DNA from: Paenibacillus terrae
GTDB lineage: Bacteria; Bacillota; Bacilli; Paenibacillales; Paenibacillaceae
Direction of reading: 5' to 3'
Length of the DNA stretch: 34,506 bases
Assembly: GCF_000943545.1 (NCBI RefSeq)
Contig: NZ_JTHP01000064.1
Span: forward strand, 1-34,506
The notes beneath the pieces were generated by a model. That model did no database searches. It was not told where the DNA came from and saw only the letters and a list, made by a program, of their open reading frames with translations. The translations under genes and the position numbers were made by a program. Positions 1-8,475 of the stretch are shown here, piece after piece. Within the stretch, counting starts at the first letter, position 1; each line of letters begins with the position of its first letter.

Positions 1-458
1 ACACGACGACTATCCGTATAACTGCCAATCACCTTACGCCAAAAGGACTGTGCTGGCCTGTTCGTGCTCATCTGCGTCACCTTCCAACGCCCGGCAAAAC
101 GTCCAAACAGCTCATGAGCCGCCCAAGTACCGACCCCATTATGCCGATAAGGACGAAGCACAAAGAACTCAGCCATGTAGTAGTCAGCCTCCCGATTGCT
201 GGACATTCGGTCAACCAATGCGAAACCTACTGGAACGTCCTGCCTCCAGATTAGAAAAGGCAGCTTCTGTTCACCGCTTGTCCAGTATTGATACAAGTCC
301 GGGTAAGCCGGGAATGTGCCGTTTTCAGTAACATCAATTCGAAGATAGGCTGTAAAATCATATAAATAAAATTGCATGAGCTGCACAATAATGTCCCTCT
401 GCGACTCCGGAACACTTTTGATGGACAGCTTCAATTCCGACTGAATGTCATACCCCAT
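1..458 (-). CDS. GNAT-family N-acetyltransferase (3' end outside window)
   Basis: I translated the minus strand from an ATG at 458, preceded by an AGAGAGGTG ribosome site. It stays open for 152 codons to the window edge, so the C-terminus is missing. The N-terminal half carries a segment like PVGFALV followed by AEFFVLRPYRHNGVGTWA, which fits GNAT beta-4 and the acetyl-CoA pyrophosphate-binding loop (R/Q-x-x-G-x-G/A) with an H-N-G-V-G variant. GNAT enzymes move an acetyl group from acetyl-CoA to an amine; the substrate cannot be read from the sequence. It is divergent from the xerS-like gene with about 125 bases between them. Confidence 0.8.
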   Translation of the reverse strand, partial: MGYDIQSELKLSIKSVPESQRDIIVQLMQFYLYDFTAYLRIDVTENGTFPAYPDLYQYWTSGEQKLPFLIWRQDVPVGFALVDRMSSNREADYYMAEFFVLRPYRHNGVGTWAAHELFGRFAGRWKVTQMSTNRPAQSFWRKVIGSYTDSRR

Positions 459-583
459 ATTTTCACCTCTCTTGGCAGATCAGTTCGTTCTTTACTTTGA
501 TTTGCATTCCATCTTCCCTTCCATCCGATGCTGTTCAAAATATGCTAAAATACATATATTATGACCGGACGAGGTGGAACCCA

Positions 584-1684
584 ATGAATATACAAAAGAT
601 TATCGACCGGCGCAAACTGGACGAAAAAATGCCGGGATTACCATGGTACGTGCAGCAATTTATGGATTACAAGCTGCCCGACCTGTCCCCCTCCACATTG
701 CTGGAATATGTACGGGATTACGAAGCTTTTTTTACATGGCTTCGCTCAGAAGGCTTGTCTGCCGGAGAGACGAACGCCCAAGTTACGCTGGAAGAATTGG
801 AGACGCTCCATATGGATAGTATTACGGGCTACCGTTTGTTCCTATCGACTAAGCGTGAAGGCTCCAACTCCCGTATTACAATTTCACGTAAGCTATCGTC
901 CCTGCGTTCCCTTTTTCATTATTTGAGCCAGATCGCTGAGGATGAAAACTTTTACCCTTTGCTCAAACGCAACATTATGGCCAAAGTCGAAATCAAGCGC
1001 ATACATAAACCCAAGGACACGGCCGCCAAGCTCAAAGGAAAGATACTGGAGGAGGAAGAGCTGCTTGAATTTATCGGCTATATTTATGAAGGCTATGGAC
1101 AGGATTTGGCCGATAACAAGCAGGCACTGTACTCCTATGAACTGAACAAGGAACGGGACGCCTGCATTGCCAGTCTCATTCTAAACTCGGGCCTGCGCGT
1201 ATCTGAAATCGTCAATCTGAATATGGACGATCTGGATGTAAACAATAAATTACTATATGTGTATCGTAAAGGCAACAACGACGAAACCTTTAAAACGCCA
1301 GTATATTTCCGCGAGCAGTCCAAAGATGATCTGGCACTCTATTTATCCCTGCGGCATACCCGTTATCGCGCACCCAAAAAGGAAAAAGCGCTCTTCGTCG
1401 CACGTCCCAACGGCAGTATAGAAGGCAAACGGATGACAAAAAGAGCGATTCAGGCGATGATTATCAAGTACGCCAAACGGTTCGGCAAACCTTACCTGAC
1501 TGTTCACAAGCTCCGTCATTCCTTTGCCACCGACTACTATCTGCAAAACGATATTTACAAAACGAAGGAACAGCTCGGTCATGCTTCGACGGAAACGACG
1601 GAAGTCTATGCCCATCTGACCGACAAGACCATGTCCCAAGCGATTGAACGACGGGTGGAGACTCAAACCGACTCAGCCGATTGA
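584..1684 (+). CDS. xerS: Tyrosine recombinase, XerS-like
   Basis: This is a site-specific recombinase/integrase of 366 residues when started at the ATG at 584. That start has GAGGTGG six bases upstream and matches the XerS N-terminus (short helix, then MPGLPWYVQQF); an upstream in-frame ATG at 497 has no good ribosome site. An N-terminal SAM-like DNA-binding domain covers about residues 15-120 and the catalytic domain about 175-360. The catalytic set is visible: Arg in SGLRVSEIVNL, Lys in YRKGNND, His-x-x-Arg in HKLRHSFA, His in LGHAS and the Tyr nucleophile in TTEVYAHL. XerS of streptococci and lactococci resolves chromosome dimers alone; in Paenibacillus-type genomes it may coexist with XerC/D, so its role here is open. 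A TGcTAAAAT extended -10 lies at 544-551. It converges with mobB, with 10 bases between the stop codons. Confidence 0.88.
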   Translation: MNIQKIIDRRKLDEKMPGLPWYVQQFMDYKLPDLSPSTLLEYVRDYEAFFTWLRSEGLSAGETNAQVTLEELETLHMDSITGYRLFLSTKREGSNSRITISRKLSSLRSLFHYLSQIAEDENFYPLLKRNIMAKVEIKRIHKPKDTAAKLKGKILEEEELLEFIGYIYEGYGQDLADNKQALYSYELNKERDACIASLILNSGLRVSEIVNLNMDDLDVNNKLLYVYRKGNNDETFKTPVYFREQSKDDLALYLSLRHTRYRAPKKEKALFVARPNGSIEGKRMTKRAIQAMIIKYAKRFGKPYLTVHKLRHSFATDYYLQNDIYKTKEQLGHASTETTEVYAHLTDKTMSQAIERRVETQTDSAD

Positions 1685-1694
1685 TGTCTCAGCC

Positions 1695-2237
1695 CTACTC
1701 ATCCCGGACTCCTTCTCTCTGCTTCTGAATCTGTCCAAGTAACCAGCGGCCTGCCGGGCCGTTGGCATCGGCGGGAAATATCTGTATCGTTTTATCTGAA
1801 AAGTGGCTCTGTGCCCAACCCGTATGATCTTCCCAAACCGCTACTCCCTGTACATTTGTCAGTTCAGTGGTAAGCTGGGCATCCGATTGTTCCCGCACCA
1901 TCACCAGCTTTGGATAATGCTCTTGTTTAAAGCCTTCCAGCAACACGCAGTCGTATGCCTGAAAATGCCGGATTAGTTCGGTGACAGGCCGACTATGCTC
2001 CTCTAAAATGGCTGTTCTTCCACCTGAAACAATGGCTACGCCTTCGGCCCCCGCTTGTCGGTGCTTGTACGTATCTGTTCCCTCATGATCCATCTCAAAC
2101 TCATGTCCATCATGCTTGATCACAGCTACGCGTAGCCCGGACTCCCGCAAATAACGAATCAACCCTCCGAGGAAGGTCGTTTTCCCCGTATTTTTGAATC
2201 CGACGACCTGACATACATACGGATTCGTCGTATTCAC
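1695..2237 (-). CDS. mobB: Molybdopterin-guanine dinucleotide biosynthesis protein B
   Basis: MobB is a small P-loop GTP-binding protein that assists MobA in attaching GMP to molybdopterin. The 180-residue product opens with a clear Walker A loop (GFKNTGKTT, about residues 13-21). It also has the family features IKHDGHEFEMDHEGTDTYKHRQAGA and VLLEGFKQEHYPKLVMVR. Its start overlaps the end of moeA by four bases, so the two are translationally coupled. No mobA or moaA-E genes lie in this window, so the rest of the pathway must be elsewhere. Length is normal for the family. Confidence 0.93.
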   Translation of the reverse strand: MNTTNPYVCQVVGFKNTGKTTFLGGLIRYLRESGLRVAVIKHDGHEFEMDHEGTDTYKHRQAGAEGVAIVSGGRTAILEEHSRPVTELIRHFQAYDCVLLEGFKQEHYPKLVMVREQSDAQLTTELTNVQGVAVWEDHTGWAQSHFSDKTIQIFPADANGPAGRWLLGQIQKQREGVRDE

Positions 2238-3511
2238 GTCACCTGACCGCCTTGAAGTACCAGCACACGCACCTCTTCCCCTGCACGCAAGCCTTCTGTT
2301 GTTGGAGGAACCACGATCAGACAGTCGGTGTCCTTAATCGTCACCATGACGCTGGATTCATCTACTCGCGCAGGAATTGCGTATACTTGCCCACTGCGTA
2401 TTTCCAGGGAGCTGCGTACAAAACGGGTAAAATTATTCACCTTCGTATAATCTGCTCCCAACCGCGCCGTCCAGGTTTGCAAATACGGCTGCTCTGAAGA
2501 CAGCATCATTTGGATGGTGGGTCGCACAAACAACTCACAGCCTACAAAGCACGCACCGGGATTGCCAGAAAGCGCAAATAGTAGCTTGCCGTCAATCACC
2601 GCGGCTGTGGTCACACTGCCCGGACGCATGGTGACCTTGTTGAACAGCATATCCACATCCTCCTGTCGTACCAGATCGCCCATAATATCAAAATCCCCCA
2701 CCGATACTCCGCCACTCGTAACGACGATATCGTAGGCAGCTATCGCTTCACGTACAGAAGCACGGGCGAGAACCAAATCATCATGGATGGCTTGCAAGAT
2801 GAACGGCTCCCCCCCTGCCTCCCTGATTTGTGAAGCCAGCATATATGTATTGCTGTTCCGAATTTTCCCCGGCTGCAACGGCTCATCCACGGCAAGCAAT
2901 TCCGAACCTGTGGAAAAAACGGCCACCCGTGGCTTCCTGTAGACGGGTACCCGATGTACACCAAAGGTAGCCAGCACTGAAATGTGCCCTGCCCCCAGAC
3001 AGGTTCCTTTACTAAGTAAAAGCTGACCTTCCTGAATCTCATGGCCGATTGTCGTCACATTTTTGCCGATTTCCATGCGCTTCTTCAAGCCGACATATAC
3101 CTTTCCATCTTCCTCACGTAGCTGTGTCGCTTCCAGCATAACAACCGTATCGGCCCCTTCAGGTAATTGTGCTCCTGTCATGATGCGGGCCGCCAATCCC
3201 GTCTCCACCCGCTTGTCCGATACGGTGCCGCATGGGATTTCATCAATCACGCGTAGCCAGATTTCCTGACCGGACGAACAGACTTCAGTGTCCGAACCAA
3301 GGATGGCGTATCCATCCATGCCTGAACGACGGAAGCTGGGATACGGGTGTGGTGCGGTCAAATCCATCGCCAAATAACGTCCATGGGCCTGCTCCAGTCC
3401 TACATCCTCCCGCTCTCCCTGTTTGACATGAGTAGCTATTCTGCTTTGCGCTTCTTCCACTTGAACCGCTTTGCGCTGAAATTTGTCCGAATTTAATTGT
3501 ACCTGATTCAT
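2234..3511 (-). CDS. moeA: Molybdopterin molybdenumtransferase MoeA
   Basis: MoeA inserts molybdate into adenylylated molybdopterin, the late step of molybdenum-cofactor synthesis in the cytoplasm. The 425-residue protein shows the hallmark FRRSGMDGYAI motif near residue 60, a central VFSTGSELL stretch, the MoCF/MogA-like TSGGVSVGDFD loop and LSGNPGACFVGCELFVRP. A beta-barrel C-terminal domain follows. The ATG at 3511 has GGAGTGA eight bases upstream. It is the first gene of a moeA-mobB pair driven by the -35/-10 pair described at 3548-3576. The gene appears intact. Confidence 0.95.
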   Translation of the reverse strand: MNQVQLNSDKFQRKAVQVEEAQSRIATHVKQGEREDVGLEQAHGRYLAMDLTAPHPYPSFRRSGMDGYAILGSDTEVCSSGQEIWLRVIDEIPCGTVSDKRVETGLAARIMTGAQLPEGADTVVMLEATQLREEDGKVYVGLKKRMEIGKNVTTIGHEIQEGQLLLSKGTCLGAGHISVLATFGVHRVPVYRKPRVAVFSTGSELLAVDEPLQPGKIRNSNTYMLASQIREAGGEPFILQAIHDDLVLARASVREAIAAYDIVVTSGGVSVGDFDIMGDLVRQEDVDMLFNKVTMRPGSVTTAAVIDGKLLFALSGNPGACFVGCELFVRPTIQMMLSSEQPYLQTWTARLGADYTKVNNFTRFVRSSLEIRSGQVYAIPARVDESSVMVTIKDTDCLIVVPPTTEGLRAGEEVRVLVLQGGQVT

Positions 3512-3547
3512 ATCTTCACTCCGTTCTTCTGAAAATGCTCTCTTTCT

Positions 3548-3576
3548 GTTATAACGCTAAAACCGTTATCTGGCAA
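3548..3576 (-). promoter_or_regulatory. Sigma-A-type promoter of moeA-mobB
   Basis: Read on the minus strand, TTGCCA (3571-3576) and TATAAC (3548-3553) are separated by exactly 17 bases. The -10 lies about 36 bases upstream of the moeA start codon. It matches the vegetative consensus well, but no transcript data are available. Confidence 0.6.
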
Positions 3577-3621
3577 ATCCGGACAGTATTTATTGGGTCG
3601 TGGTCAGTCTCTTTGCGCAAA

Positions 3622-3655
3622 AAAACAGCCCGGAATCTCATACCCAGGCTGTTTT
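3622..3655 (-). terminator. Rho-independent terminator after the DUF4247 gene
   Basis: A perfect nine-base stem, AAAACAGCC (3622-3630) with GGCTGTTTT (3647-3655), is followed on the minus strand by further T residues. It lies 50 bases beyond the DUF4247 stop codon and marks the end of the pspA-side cluster. Confidence 0.85.
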
Positions 3656-3704
3656 GGCAGGTGCTATTTTAGAATTTTGATCATCATTACACACCTTAAC
3701 CCCA

Positions 3705-4463
3705 TCATCGTCGACTTCGTCTGCTGATTTTACCTGAACCGCTGCGTGTTTTAGGCTTACTATAAGATTTGCGCGGCGAATCAAAAATGCTTGAACCACC
3801 GCTGCTGCCCCGGTCACGTGAAATCGAGCCTCTACTCGGCGAACTGCTGCTGGAGCCTCTGTCGAATAAACTTCCGCTGGAACCGACACTGGAATCAGAC
3901 CCCTTCCCCCTGCGGGTAACGGAACCCTTCCGCTCCACCGTAATCGGCGGGATTGCTTTCTTCTCCTGCACCGTAGGTGCACGGTACTGGCCTTGAGAAG
4001 GCCGATATACATCTCTGCTTGAATACCCCCGGTAAGAGCCTGATCCGCGCAACGAATCAAACAGAGCATCCAGTACGGTTGCCGTTAAGTATCCTTTTAG
4101 AAAGCTGGAACTGTAATTTTGCTCGACATACTTTTTGCTGTCGATTTCAATTAATGTGTCTTCCTTCTTGGCTGGATCTTGCTGTAAATGGTACCATTCA
4201 TCGCTGTACACCAGAAACATCCGCTCATTGCTCTGCGGCGACATTTGTTCCGGCTCACGCTGTTCTTTCAGTTCCTCCGCCACTTCCGGAACCGTTTTGC
4301 CTGCGGCCCGGTAAACGTACGAGGTCGAGTTACCGCTGCCACTGACTGATTCCAGCGGGTACGTATCTTTCACATTTGGCGCACCGCAGCCGCTTAACAC
4401 GGATACGAACAAGCTGAGCGCCACAATGACCTTTAATGCATACTGCCAGGTGCGTTTGCCCAT
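3705..4463 (-). CDS. DUF4247-like lipoprotein with Ser/Arg/Gly-rich tail
   Basis: This is a predicted lipoprotein of 252 residues. The signal peptide ends in a lipobox LSGC with Cys26, so the mature protein should be anchored on the outer face of the membrane. Residues about 30-150 resemble DUF4247 proteins (…VPEVAEELKEQREPEQMS…ERMFLVYSDEWYHLQQDP…). After about residue 155 it becomes low-complexity and rich in Ser, Arg and Gly, and strongly basic at the end, which may bind anionic wall or membrane polymers. Its start is 13 bases after the DUF4178 stop, with GGAGAGGGTGA as ribosome site. It is the last gene of the cluster. Function is unknown; the family name is recalled rather than searched. 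Confidence 0.8.
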   Translation of the reverse strand: MGKRTWQYALKVIVALSLFVSVLSGCGAPNVKDTYPLESVSGSGNSTSYVYRAAGKTVPEVAEELKEQREPEQMSPQSNERMFLVYSDEWYHLQQDPAKKEDTLIEIDSKKYVEQNYSSSFLKGYLTATVLDALFDSLRGSGSYRGYSSRDVYRPSQGQYRAPTVQEKKAIPPITVERKGSVTRRGKGSDSSVGSSGSLFDRGSSSSSPSRGSISRDRGSSGGSSIFDSPRKSYSKPKTRSGSGKISRRSRR

Positions 4464-4476
4464 GTGTCACCCTCTC

Positions 4477-4983
4477 CTAGCTTGCCCGAATAACCTTGAC
4501 GTCTCCGGTAATTACTTCTTCTCCTTCATAAAGCATAAAGCGGCCGTCCTGCCACTCTACACGCAGCAGATGATAATCATCCGACTGATACTGCCAAACA
4601 TGCTGCTCTCCACCCTGTCGAAAAGGAGCACGGCCCATAACCGTAACATGCCCAAAATACTGCTCTTCCAAATGATATGTTGTATCATCCAGCTCCAGAA
4701 TCGTTGGCACTTCCTCCGGGTTGTCCAGTCTGCCGTCGATGGCCTGGTACAGTCCGAATTGCAGCGTTTCCCGCTCCTCAATGTGAAGGTAGCTGACTTG
4801 ATTACCATCCTGAAGCGTCAAAACAACGGCATTCCGAGCGCGATTATGTACTCGGCCTACCACTTCATATGTGACAAGCGACACTTCACAGATATCGCCC
4901 GGATTTAAATGAAGCATGCTTTTTTCCGCTTTTGGCGGCTCCGGCTTGGCAAACAGATTCGAAATTCGTTTCCATACACCCAT
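4477..4983 (-). CDS. DUF4178 domain protein
   Basis: This is a 168-residue soluble protein without signal peptide or membrane segment. The body (LNPGDICEVSLVTYEVVGRV…LTLQDGNQVSYLHIEERE…) has the beta-rich pattern I associate with DUF4178, whose biochemical role is unknown. It lies between the DUF350 membrane protein and the DUF4247 lipoprotein, a neighbourhood recurrent in bacteria that link PspA-like proteins to small envelope proteins. GGGGGAATC precedes the ATG. It probably acts at the inner face of the membrane with its neighbours, but that is inference from context only. Confidence 0.75.
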   Translation of the reverse strand: MGVWKRISNLFAKPEPPKAEKSMLHLNPGDICEVSLVTYEVVGRVHNRARNAVVLTLQDGNQVSYLHIEERETLQFGLYQAIDGRLDNPEEVPTILELDDTTYHLEEQYFGHVTVMGRAPFRQGGEQHVWQYQSDDYHLLRVEWQDGRFMLYEGEEVITGDVKVIRAS

Positions 4984-5009
4984 GATGATTCCCCCTGCTT
5001 TTCTTTAGC

Positions 5010-5417
5010 CTAGAAACATGCCGCAATGATCAAAGCGCCGACCAGATGCAGCGTACCTGAAAACAGACCAAAGCCAATTTTGCCTTCCTGCGTGCCTTTA
5101 TCCAGATCGAGCTGTGCCCAGTACCGAAGCAGCAGACGAACGATAACTTCCAAAACAAACAGAATGACAAAAGCGATCACAGAATACACAAGCGCCTCCA
5201 GCAAATTGTTAGCTGTAGCAATGGAGCTTGACAAAATATACCCCTGTGCAAACAGCTTCATAATTAACCGGACTGTTACGGCCATATTACCGGCTTTCAC
5301 TTCTGCAAAATCCTTATACTTTGTAAATAAAGAATCAATGTACATCAATACGAACAACAAAACGGCACCCGCGCCAGTCCATACAAGCATCGCTTTCATC
5401 GTTTCTAAAAAATGCAT
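5010..5417 (-). CDS. DUF350 four-helix membrane protein
   Basis: This is a 135-residue integral membrane protein with four predicted membrane segments at about residues 10-30, 47-70, 72-96 and 112-134. Size and helix layout fit the DUF350 (YjfL/UPF0719) family. Related proteins occur beside PspA-like and spermidine-synthase-like genes in several phyla. The ATG at 5417 is preceded by GGAGG ten bases upstream. A strong hairpin separates it from pspA, so it may be transcribed by read-through or from its own promoter. It is followed 26 bases later by the DUF4178 gene. Confidence 0.78.
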   Translation of the reverse strand: MHFLETMKAMLVWTGAGAVLLFVLMYIDSLFTKYKDFAEVKAGNMAVTVRLIMKLFAQGYILSSSIATANNLLEALVYSVIAFVILFVLEVIVRLLLRYWAQLDLDKGTQEGKIGFGLFSGTLHLVGALIIAACF

Positions 5418-5481
5418 TTCATACCATCCTCCACATCATCTTGACCTTCATATATGTTGATTTACGCCTCCAGGCAGGGAA

Positions 5482-5512
5482 AAGCGAAGGAGAAAACGGT
5501 TCTCCTTCGCTT
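5482..5512 (-). terminator. Hairpin between pspA and the DUF350 gene
   Basis: This is a perfect 13-base stem (5482-5494 with 5500-5512) and a five-base loop. On the minus strand it is followed by CTTTTCCC, a short T-run. It probably ends most pspA transcripts, with partial read-through into the DUF350-DUF4178-DUF4247 genes, which would let PspA be made in excess. Confidence 0.75.
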
Positions 5513-5546
5513 CCTTAGCAGCCCACAGGCAGCAATGCTTATAACC

Positions 5547-6215
5547 TTATTTATTGTCGTATTGCTTCAACAAAGCGGCAAGCTCATCGTCCACGGCGCT
5601 TTTCTTATCAAGCTCCTTGAACTCCTCATCCAGCGATTTTTCCTTAGAGGACATTTCGTTGCTTGCTTCAGCACGCGCTTCTGCTTGCAGCATTTTTTCT
5701 TCCATGCGCTTCAGACCGGCAGTTGCCGTATCGGAGCTAAAACCGTTCATTGCTTTGTTAATTTCCGTTTGTGCTTTAGCTGCATTATAACGGGCAACCA
5801 GCGTTTCACGCTTGTTCTTCATTTCCGTCAGCTGTCTGCGCATTTCATCCAGCTTACCACGCAGGTTATCGGCTGCCGCTTTGTTCTGCTCGTAGCCAGC
5901 CTTGAACTCGGTCATTTTTTGCTCAGCAGATTTCTTTTCTTCCAACGCGCGGCGAGCCAGATCCACATTTTGCACTTTTGCTGCCGTATGAGCCTGCTCT
6001 TCACGTTTTTTCACCAAAGCGGCCTGCTCTTCATATTGCTGTTTAAATCTCTTCTCAATGGCAATCTGAGCGGCTACCGCTTTCTCTGCATCCTCCAGAT
6101 CCTCTTGCATATCACGAATGTATTGATCTGTCATTTTAACTGGATCTTCGGCTTTGTCAATAATGGAGTTGATATTGGACATGGTAAGATCTCTTAAACG
6201 TTTGAAAATAGACAT
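5547..6215 (-). CDS. pspA: PspA/IM30 (LiaH-like) membrane-stress protein
   Basis: PspA/LiaH proteins form large oligomers that bind stressed cytoplasmic membrane and limit proton leakage. The 222-residue product is almost entirely charged coiled coil. It begins MSIFKRLRDLTMSNINSIIDKAEDP, where the amphipathic N-terminal helix and the NxxxDKAEDP signature typical of the family are visible. The length is standard. The ATG at 6215 has AGGAGGAA seven bases upstream. A sigma-W-like promoter lies 54-80 bases upstream, as is known for B. subtilis pspA. Downstream genes suggest that it works with the DUF350/DUF4178/DUF4247 set. Confidence 0.93.
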   Translation of the reverse strand: MSIFKRLRDLTMSNINSIIDKAEDPVKMTDQYIRDMQEDLEDAEKAVAAQIAIEKRFKQQYEEQAALVKKREEQAHTAAKVQNVDLARRALEEKKSAEQKMTEFKAGYEQNKAAADNLRGKLDEMRRQLTEMKNKRETLVARYNAAKAQTEINKAMNGFSSDTATAGLKRMEEKMLQAEARAEASNEMSSKEKSLDEEFKELDKKSAVDDELAALLKQYDNK

Positions 6216-6268
6216 GTGAAGTTCCTCCTAGTGTTGAATGCTTAAATTTTAAGCTCTGTACACATGTT

Positions 6269-6295
6269 TACGCAAGCTTTGCAAATAGAGTTTCA
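6269..6295 (-). promoter_or_regulatory. Sigma-W-like ECF promoter of pspA
   Basis: On the minus strand TGAAAC (6290-6295) and CGTA (6269-6272) are separated by 17 bases. This matches the extracytoplasmic-function sigma-W consensus (TGAAAC, about 16-17 bases, CGTA). It sits about 54 bases upstream of the pspA ATG. B. subtilis pspA is known to be sigma-W dependent, which supports the reading. Confidence 0.7.
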
Positions 6296-6310
6296 AAAAT
6301 ATTATCGGAC

Positions 6311-6346
6311 AAAGTGCATTCTAAAAAATAAAGTGCATTCTAAAAA
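6311..6346. repeat. Tandem 17-bp repeat at the namA stop codon
   Basis: Two perfect copies of AAAGTGCATTCTAAAAA occur at 6311-6327 and 6330-6346, a 19-base period. The right-hand copy contains the namA stop codon. It also lies just upstream of the pspA promoter, so it may be a replication-slippage duplication or a pair of binding sites. Confidence 0.8.
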
Positions 6347-7362
6347 CCGCGCAAGTAAGGCTCCGGGATATCCGCCTGTACTTTCAGCTCCCGCGACGCA
6401 TGCAGCGCCCAATACGGATCGCGCAGCATGGCGCGTCCTATCGCTACCAGATCAGCTTCTTTTTGCTGAATCACCCGCCGGGCATCCTCATAATCGTCCA
6501 GTAGACCGACAGCGATTACAGGCACATTAAGCTTTTCACGTATATCACGTGCCAAATCCACCTGATATCCCGCACGCGCAGATGGACCGCCATTAGAACC
6601 AATCGGCCCCTCGCCACCAGAGGAAATGTGAAAAATATCCACACCTGCATCACGATATCGTTCCCCTATGCCCGCTATGTATTCCACATTATATCCGTTT
6701 TCAACATACTCTTTGGCGGATATCCGCATCAACACAGGCATATCAGACGGAAGTACCTCTTTAACAGCCTGAATCACTTCAACACCGAACAGCGATAGAT
6801 CCTGTCCATACTCATCTTCTCTTGTGTTCGTTAAAGGGGAATGAAATTGATGAATTAGATAACCATGAGCGCCATGAATTTCTACTGTGTCAAACCCGGC
6901 TTCCACCGCGCGGCGCGCGCCTTCCTTATAAGCCTGAACCAGCTCCCTGGCTTCGGCTGTCGTCAAAGCATGCGGCTCCTTGAAACGTTCGCTAAAAGCT
7001 ATCGAGGACGGTGCAACAGGCAAGTCGGCATCTTCAGCCTTTCGTCCGGCATGACCTAATTGAATTCCGATTTTGGCACCGTACTTGTGGACTTCCTCCA
7101 CTATTTTACGGTATGCAGGAATATGCTCGTCACTCCAAATACCCAGATCATGATCTGTAATGCGTCCATCCGGGTGGACCGCTGTCATTTCCACAATAAT
7201 CAGCCCGGTGCCACCTACTGCCCGGCTAACGTAATGGACATGATGCCAATCATTGGGATTTCCATCTTTGGCCTCCACGCTATATTGGCACATTGGGGGC
7301 ATTACAATCCGGTTTTTTAAAGAGAGTCCCTTTAATTGATAAGGAGTAAACAAGTCGGTCAC
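6340..7362 (-). CDS. namA: NADPH dehydrogenase NamA (YqjM-type old yellow enzyme)
   Basis: This is an FMN-dependent ene-reductase that uses NADPH to reduce activated C=C bonds, quinones and nitro compounds. It aligns closely with B. subtilis YqjM from LFTPYQLKGLSLKNRIVMPPMC, where the Cys tunes FMN potential. Further matches are IGQL-type IGIQLGHAGRKAE, EIHGAHGYLIHQF (substrate-binding His pair), the SPLTNTREDEYG loop, ISSGGEG and AIGRAMLRDPYWALHA. I prefer the GTG at 7362 (340 residues; YqjM has 338), because AAGGAAGGA lies nine bases upstream. The ATG at 7389 would add nine residues (MELKEGWIK) but has only a weak GTAGAG. The role is probably detoxification of electrophiles. Confidence 0.92.
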   Translation of the reverse strand: MTDLFTPYQLKGLSLKNRIVMPPMCQYSVEAKDGNPNDWHHVHYVSRAVGGTGLIIVEMTAVHPDGRITDHDLGIWSDEHIPAYRKIVEEVHKYGAKIGIQLGHAGRKAEDADLPVAPSSIAFSERFKEPHALTTAEARELVQAYKEGARRAVEAGFDTVEIHGAHGYLIHQFHSPLTNTREDEYGQDLSLFGVEVIQAVKEVLPSDMPVLMRISAKEYVENGYNVEYIAGIGERYRDAGVDIFHISSGGEGPIGSNGGPSARAGYQVDLARDIREKLNVPVIAVGLLDDYEDARRVIQQKEADLVAIGRAMLRDPYWALHASRELKVQADIPEPYLRGF

Positions 7363-7664
7363 TTTGATCCATCCTTCCTTTAATTCCATGTCTCTACAAT
7401 ATGAATTGCAACCCCATTATACACCAGCTATCACTGGATACCGAATCCATTAAAAGGCTAAAAGTTGCGAAAATGCTGCTGTTTCGGTCAGGTTTGATAG
7501 AATATGTGCGTTTAGCTTCGTGATCTGCACTTACATCCGTTTCACAGGGCATTTCCACTCAACCACTCAATAGTCTAACCTGTTCAGCAGCATAATTTCA
7601 ACATGTCAGGTACATAATAAATGAAAGCAACAGAAGGTACCACTGCACGGAAAGGGGGATACAT

Positions 7665-8471
7665 ATGCCGTACAGGGGAATATTGCCAATCATGGCACTG
7701 TTACTAGCATTTTCGAGTTTTCCCGTTCACGCGGATGCGCCTCCCGATATCGGAACGACTCATTCCAAGGAAGCGACTGTTGTTTCTTCAGCACATAAGA
7801 GCAGAGAACGAGCCACTCCCACATTAGCCATGCTTCGGAAAAAACATGCGGATATTTTTAAAATGTGCGGCCCGCATACGCAGCAAATTGCCCTGACTTT
7901 TGATGACGTGCCCGATTCCCGGTATACGCCGCAGGTTCTGGACATTTTGCACGCGAATGGTATCAAAGCCACCTTCTTTATCGTCGGTCACCGTGCGGAA
8001 AAACACCCGGGCATGATTCGCCGTATTGTACGTGAAGGCCATGCCTTAGGCAACCATTCCTATACCCATCCGGATTTTAGGAAGGCTTCACCGGAACGCT
8101 TTCGCAACCAGATTAAGAAAACAGAACATATTTTGGAGGCCACCGTTGGCTTTCGACCCAAGCTGATCCGCCCGCCTTATGGTGAAATTACGGAGCCTCA
8201 GATCCAGTGGGCGCGTCGTCACGGCTACATGATTGTCAATTGGAACGTAGACTCCCTTGATTGGAAGGGACTCAGTAAAACACAAATTCAGCGTAATGTG
8301 ATTCCGGCTACCGGACCAGGCTCCATCATTTTAATGCACGCAGGTGGAGGTCAAAGTTCCAATCTGAAAGGCACTGTTCAATCCCTGCCGGGTCTCATTC
8401 AGTCGCTGAAAGCCAAGGGCTACAAATTTGTCACGGTTCCCCGGCTACTTCACACATCGGAGCGGAAATAA
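7665..8471 (+). CDS. Secreted polysaccharide deacetylase (NodB/CE4 family)
   Basis: This metal-dependent deacetylase probably acts on peptidoglycan or another N-acetylated wall polymer outside the cell. The first 25 residues form a signal peptide (hydrophobic GILPIMALLLAF, then a VHADA cleavage site). The CE4 motifs are present in order: LTFDDVPD (catalytic base and metal Asp), GNHSYTH (metal His pair), RPPYG, NWNVDSLDW and IILMHAGGG (catalytic His). The 268-residue length is normal. AAAGGGGG precedes the ATG. It is a single gene closed by the hairpin at 8476-8529. Substrate is not visible from sequence. Confidence 0.92.
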   Translation: MPYRGILPIMALLLAFSSFPVHADAPPDIGTTHSKEATVVSSAHKSRERATPTLAMLRKKHADIFKMCGPHTQQIALTFDDVPDSRYTPQVLDILHANGIKATFFIVGHRAEKHPGMIRRIVREGHALGNHSYTHPDFRKASPERFRNQIKKTEHILEATVGFRPKLIRPPYGEITEPQIQWARRHGYMIVNWNVDSLDWKGLSKTQIQRNVIPATGPGSIILMHAGGGQSSNLKGTVQSLPGLIQSLKAKGYKFVTVPRLLHTSERK

Positions 8472-8475
8472 CAGT

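Noticed and set aside
459..583. XerS dif-like site next to xerS
   Set aside because: Searched by eye for the two-arm XerS target in this spacer; no matching inverted arms were found.
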